Shown here: positions 15,329-15,895 of the stretch, one piece after another | Numbering within the stretch: the first letter of the stretch is position 1 | Layout: each line of letters opens with the position of its first letter | NCBI GenBank assembly: GCA_903845315.1 | Contig: CAIMWY010000308.1 | Location: 1 to 15,895, forward strand | DNA from: an uncultured Burkholderiales bacterium | Lineage (GTDB): Bacteria; Pseudomonadota; Gammaproteobacteria; Burkholderiales; Burkholderiaceae | Direction: 5' to 3' | DNA length: 15,895 bases | Translations under genes and position numbers: made by a program | The notes under the pieces: generated by a model | Database searches by the model: none | What the model was told of the DNA's origin: nothing | Seen by the model: only the letters and a program-made list of their open reading frames with translations

Positions 15329-15895
15329 TTAGCTCTGTGCGACCTGATTGCTGGAATCAGCGCGCCAAACGGTACCTATCGATACACCTTGTAATTTTTT
15401 CTGCCGACCGTACCATAAATTTACCACGCCACGGGAGAAGAAAACCCCCGAGAACATGCTGGTCAAGATGCCCAGGCAATGCACCACAGCGAAGCCGCGC
15501 ACCGGCCCCGAACCAAAGGCCAGCAAAGCCAGTCCCGCGATCAGCGTGGTCACATTGGAGTCGATGATGGTCGCCCAGGCCCGGTCGTAGCCGGCGTGAA
15601 TCGCAGCTTGTGGCGAAGCACCGTTACGCAACTCTTCGCGCACACGCTCGTTGATCAACACATTGGAGTCAATGGCCATACCCAGCACCAGCGCCATGGC
15701 GGCCATACCCGGCAGCGTCAGCGTGGCCTGCAGCATCGACAAAACGGAAACCAAGAGCAACAAATTGAATGCCAGCGACACGCTGGAAATCATGCCAAAC
15801 AGCATGTAGTAAATACACATGAAGACCGCCACGGCGCTAAAGCCCCAGGTGACGCTATTGAAGCCCTTGGCAATATTTTCGGCACCCAGGCTCGG
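15329..15895 (-). CDS. secD: Protein translocase subunit SecD (3' part, runs off the window)
   Basis: The C-terminal 188 or so residues of SecD; the frame is open to the window edge, so the N-terminal part lies beyond it. The visible part starts with PSLGAENIAKGF and continues through membrane helices typical of the SecD C-terminal domain. It includes LTLPGMAAMALVLGMAIDSNVLINERVREELR, the conserved helix-loop of the RND-like fold, and ends in VWRADSSNQVAQS. It is the first visible gene of the secD-secF pair; yajC would be expected further upstream, outside the window. Confidence 0.96.
   Translation of the reverse strand, partial: PSLGAENIAKGFNSVTWGFSAVAVFMCIYYMLFGMISSVSLAFNLLLLVSVLSMLQATLTLPGMAAMALVLGMAIDSNVLINERVREELRNGASPQAAIHAGYDRAWATIIDSNVTTLIAGLALLAFGSGPVRGFAVVHCLGILTSMFSGVFFSRGVVNLWYGRQKKLQGVSIGTVWRADSSNQVAQS

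Noticed and set aside
1..15895. CRISPR array, insertion sequence, prophage or defence island
   Set aside because: No regularly spaced repeats, no transposase or integrase motifs, no terminal inverted repeats and no defence-gene families were seen; the genes are housekeeping.

Overview
The window reads as an ordinary stretch of housekeeping chromosome from a betaproteobacterium, most likely Burkholderiales, family Comamonadaceae (Limnohabitans/Rhodoferax-like). That placement is an inference from moderately GC-rich DNA, protein wording I recognise from that family (PurC, SecF, Smg, DprA), and the pgk / pyk / fba / purC and def / fmt / dprA / smg neighbourhoods. Genes fill almost the whole window. 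The largest gap is about 225 bases, and I saw no tRNA, rRNA, insertion sequence, phage gene or CRISPR array.

Layout. Bases 1-1036 (+): the possible tail of an unknown gene, then a CnoX/YbbN-type thioredoxin-TPR co-chaperone. Bases 1078-4651 (-): pyk, fba and purC, running from pyk towards purC, with a strong intrinsic terminator between fba and purC. Bases 4877-6403 (+): a membrane fatty acid desaturase with its own terminator, then a small secreted protein resembling the surface-adhesin protein E domain. Bases 6411-8413 (-): a short-chain dehydrogenase followed by pgk. Bases 8494-9935 (+): a small cupin protein and a DenD-like sugar-acid dehydrogenase. Bases 9981-12531 (-): def, fmt, azlC and azlD, tightly packed with start/stop overlaps; azlC carries a one-base frameshift. 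Bases 12628-14352 (+): dprA and smg. Bases 14361-15895 (-): secF and the 3' part of secD, which runs off the window.

How the genes work together. Pgk, FbaA and Pyk are three steps of lower glycolysis/gluconeogenesis and PurC is a step of purine synthesis. Their order matches a cluster I recall from other Burkholderiales, here interrupted between pgk and pyk by the desaturase and the adhesin-E-like gene. Def and Fmt remove and add the formyl group of initiator methionine. AzlC/AzlD would form a branched-chain amino acid exporter, but azlC appears broken. DprA handles incoming single-stranded DNA in transformation. SecD/SecF drive late steps of protein export.

I did not find an undescribed system. 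The points most worth a second look are the azlC frameshift, two genes (purC and the adhesin-E-like gene) that begin directly after an intrinsic terminator, the DenD-cupin pair without its usual partners, and an insertion within the DNA-binding fold of DprA. Many start codons were moved inward from the longest open frame on ribosome-binding-site and family-length grounds.
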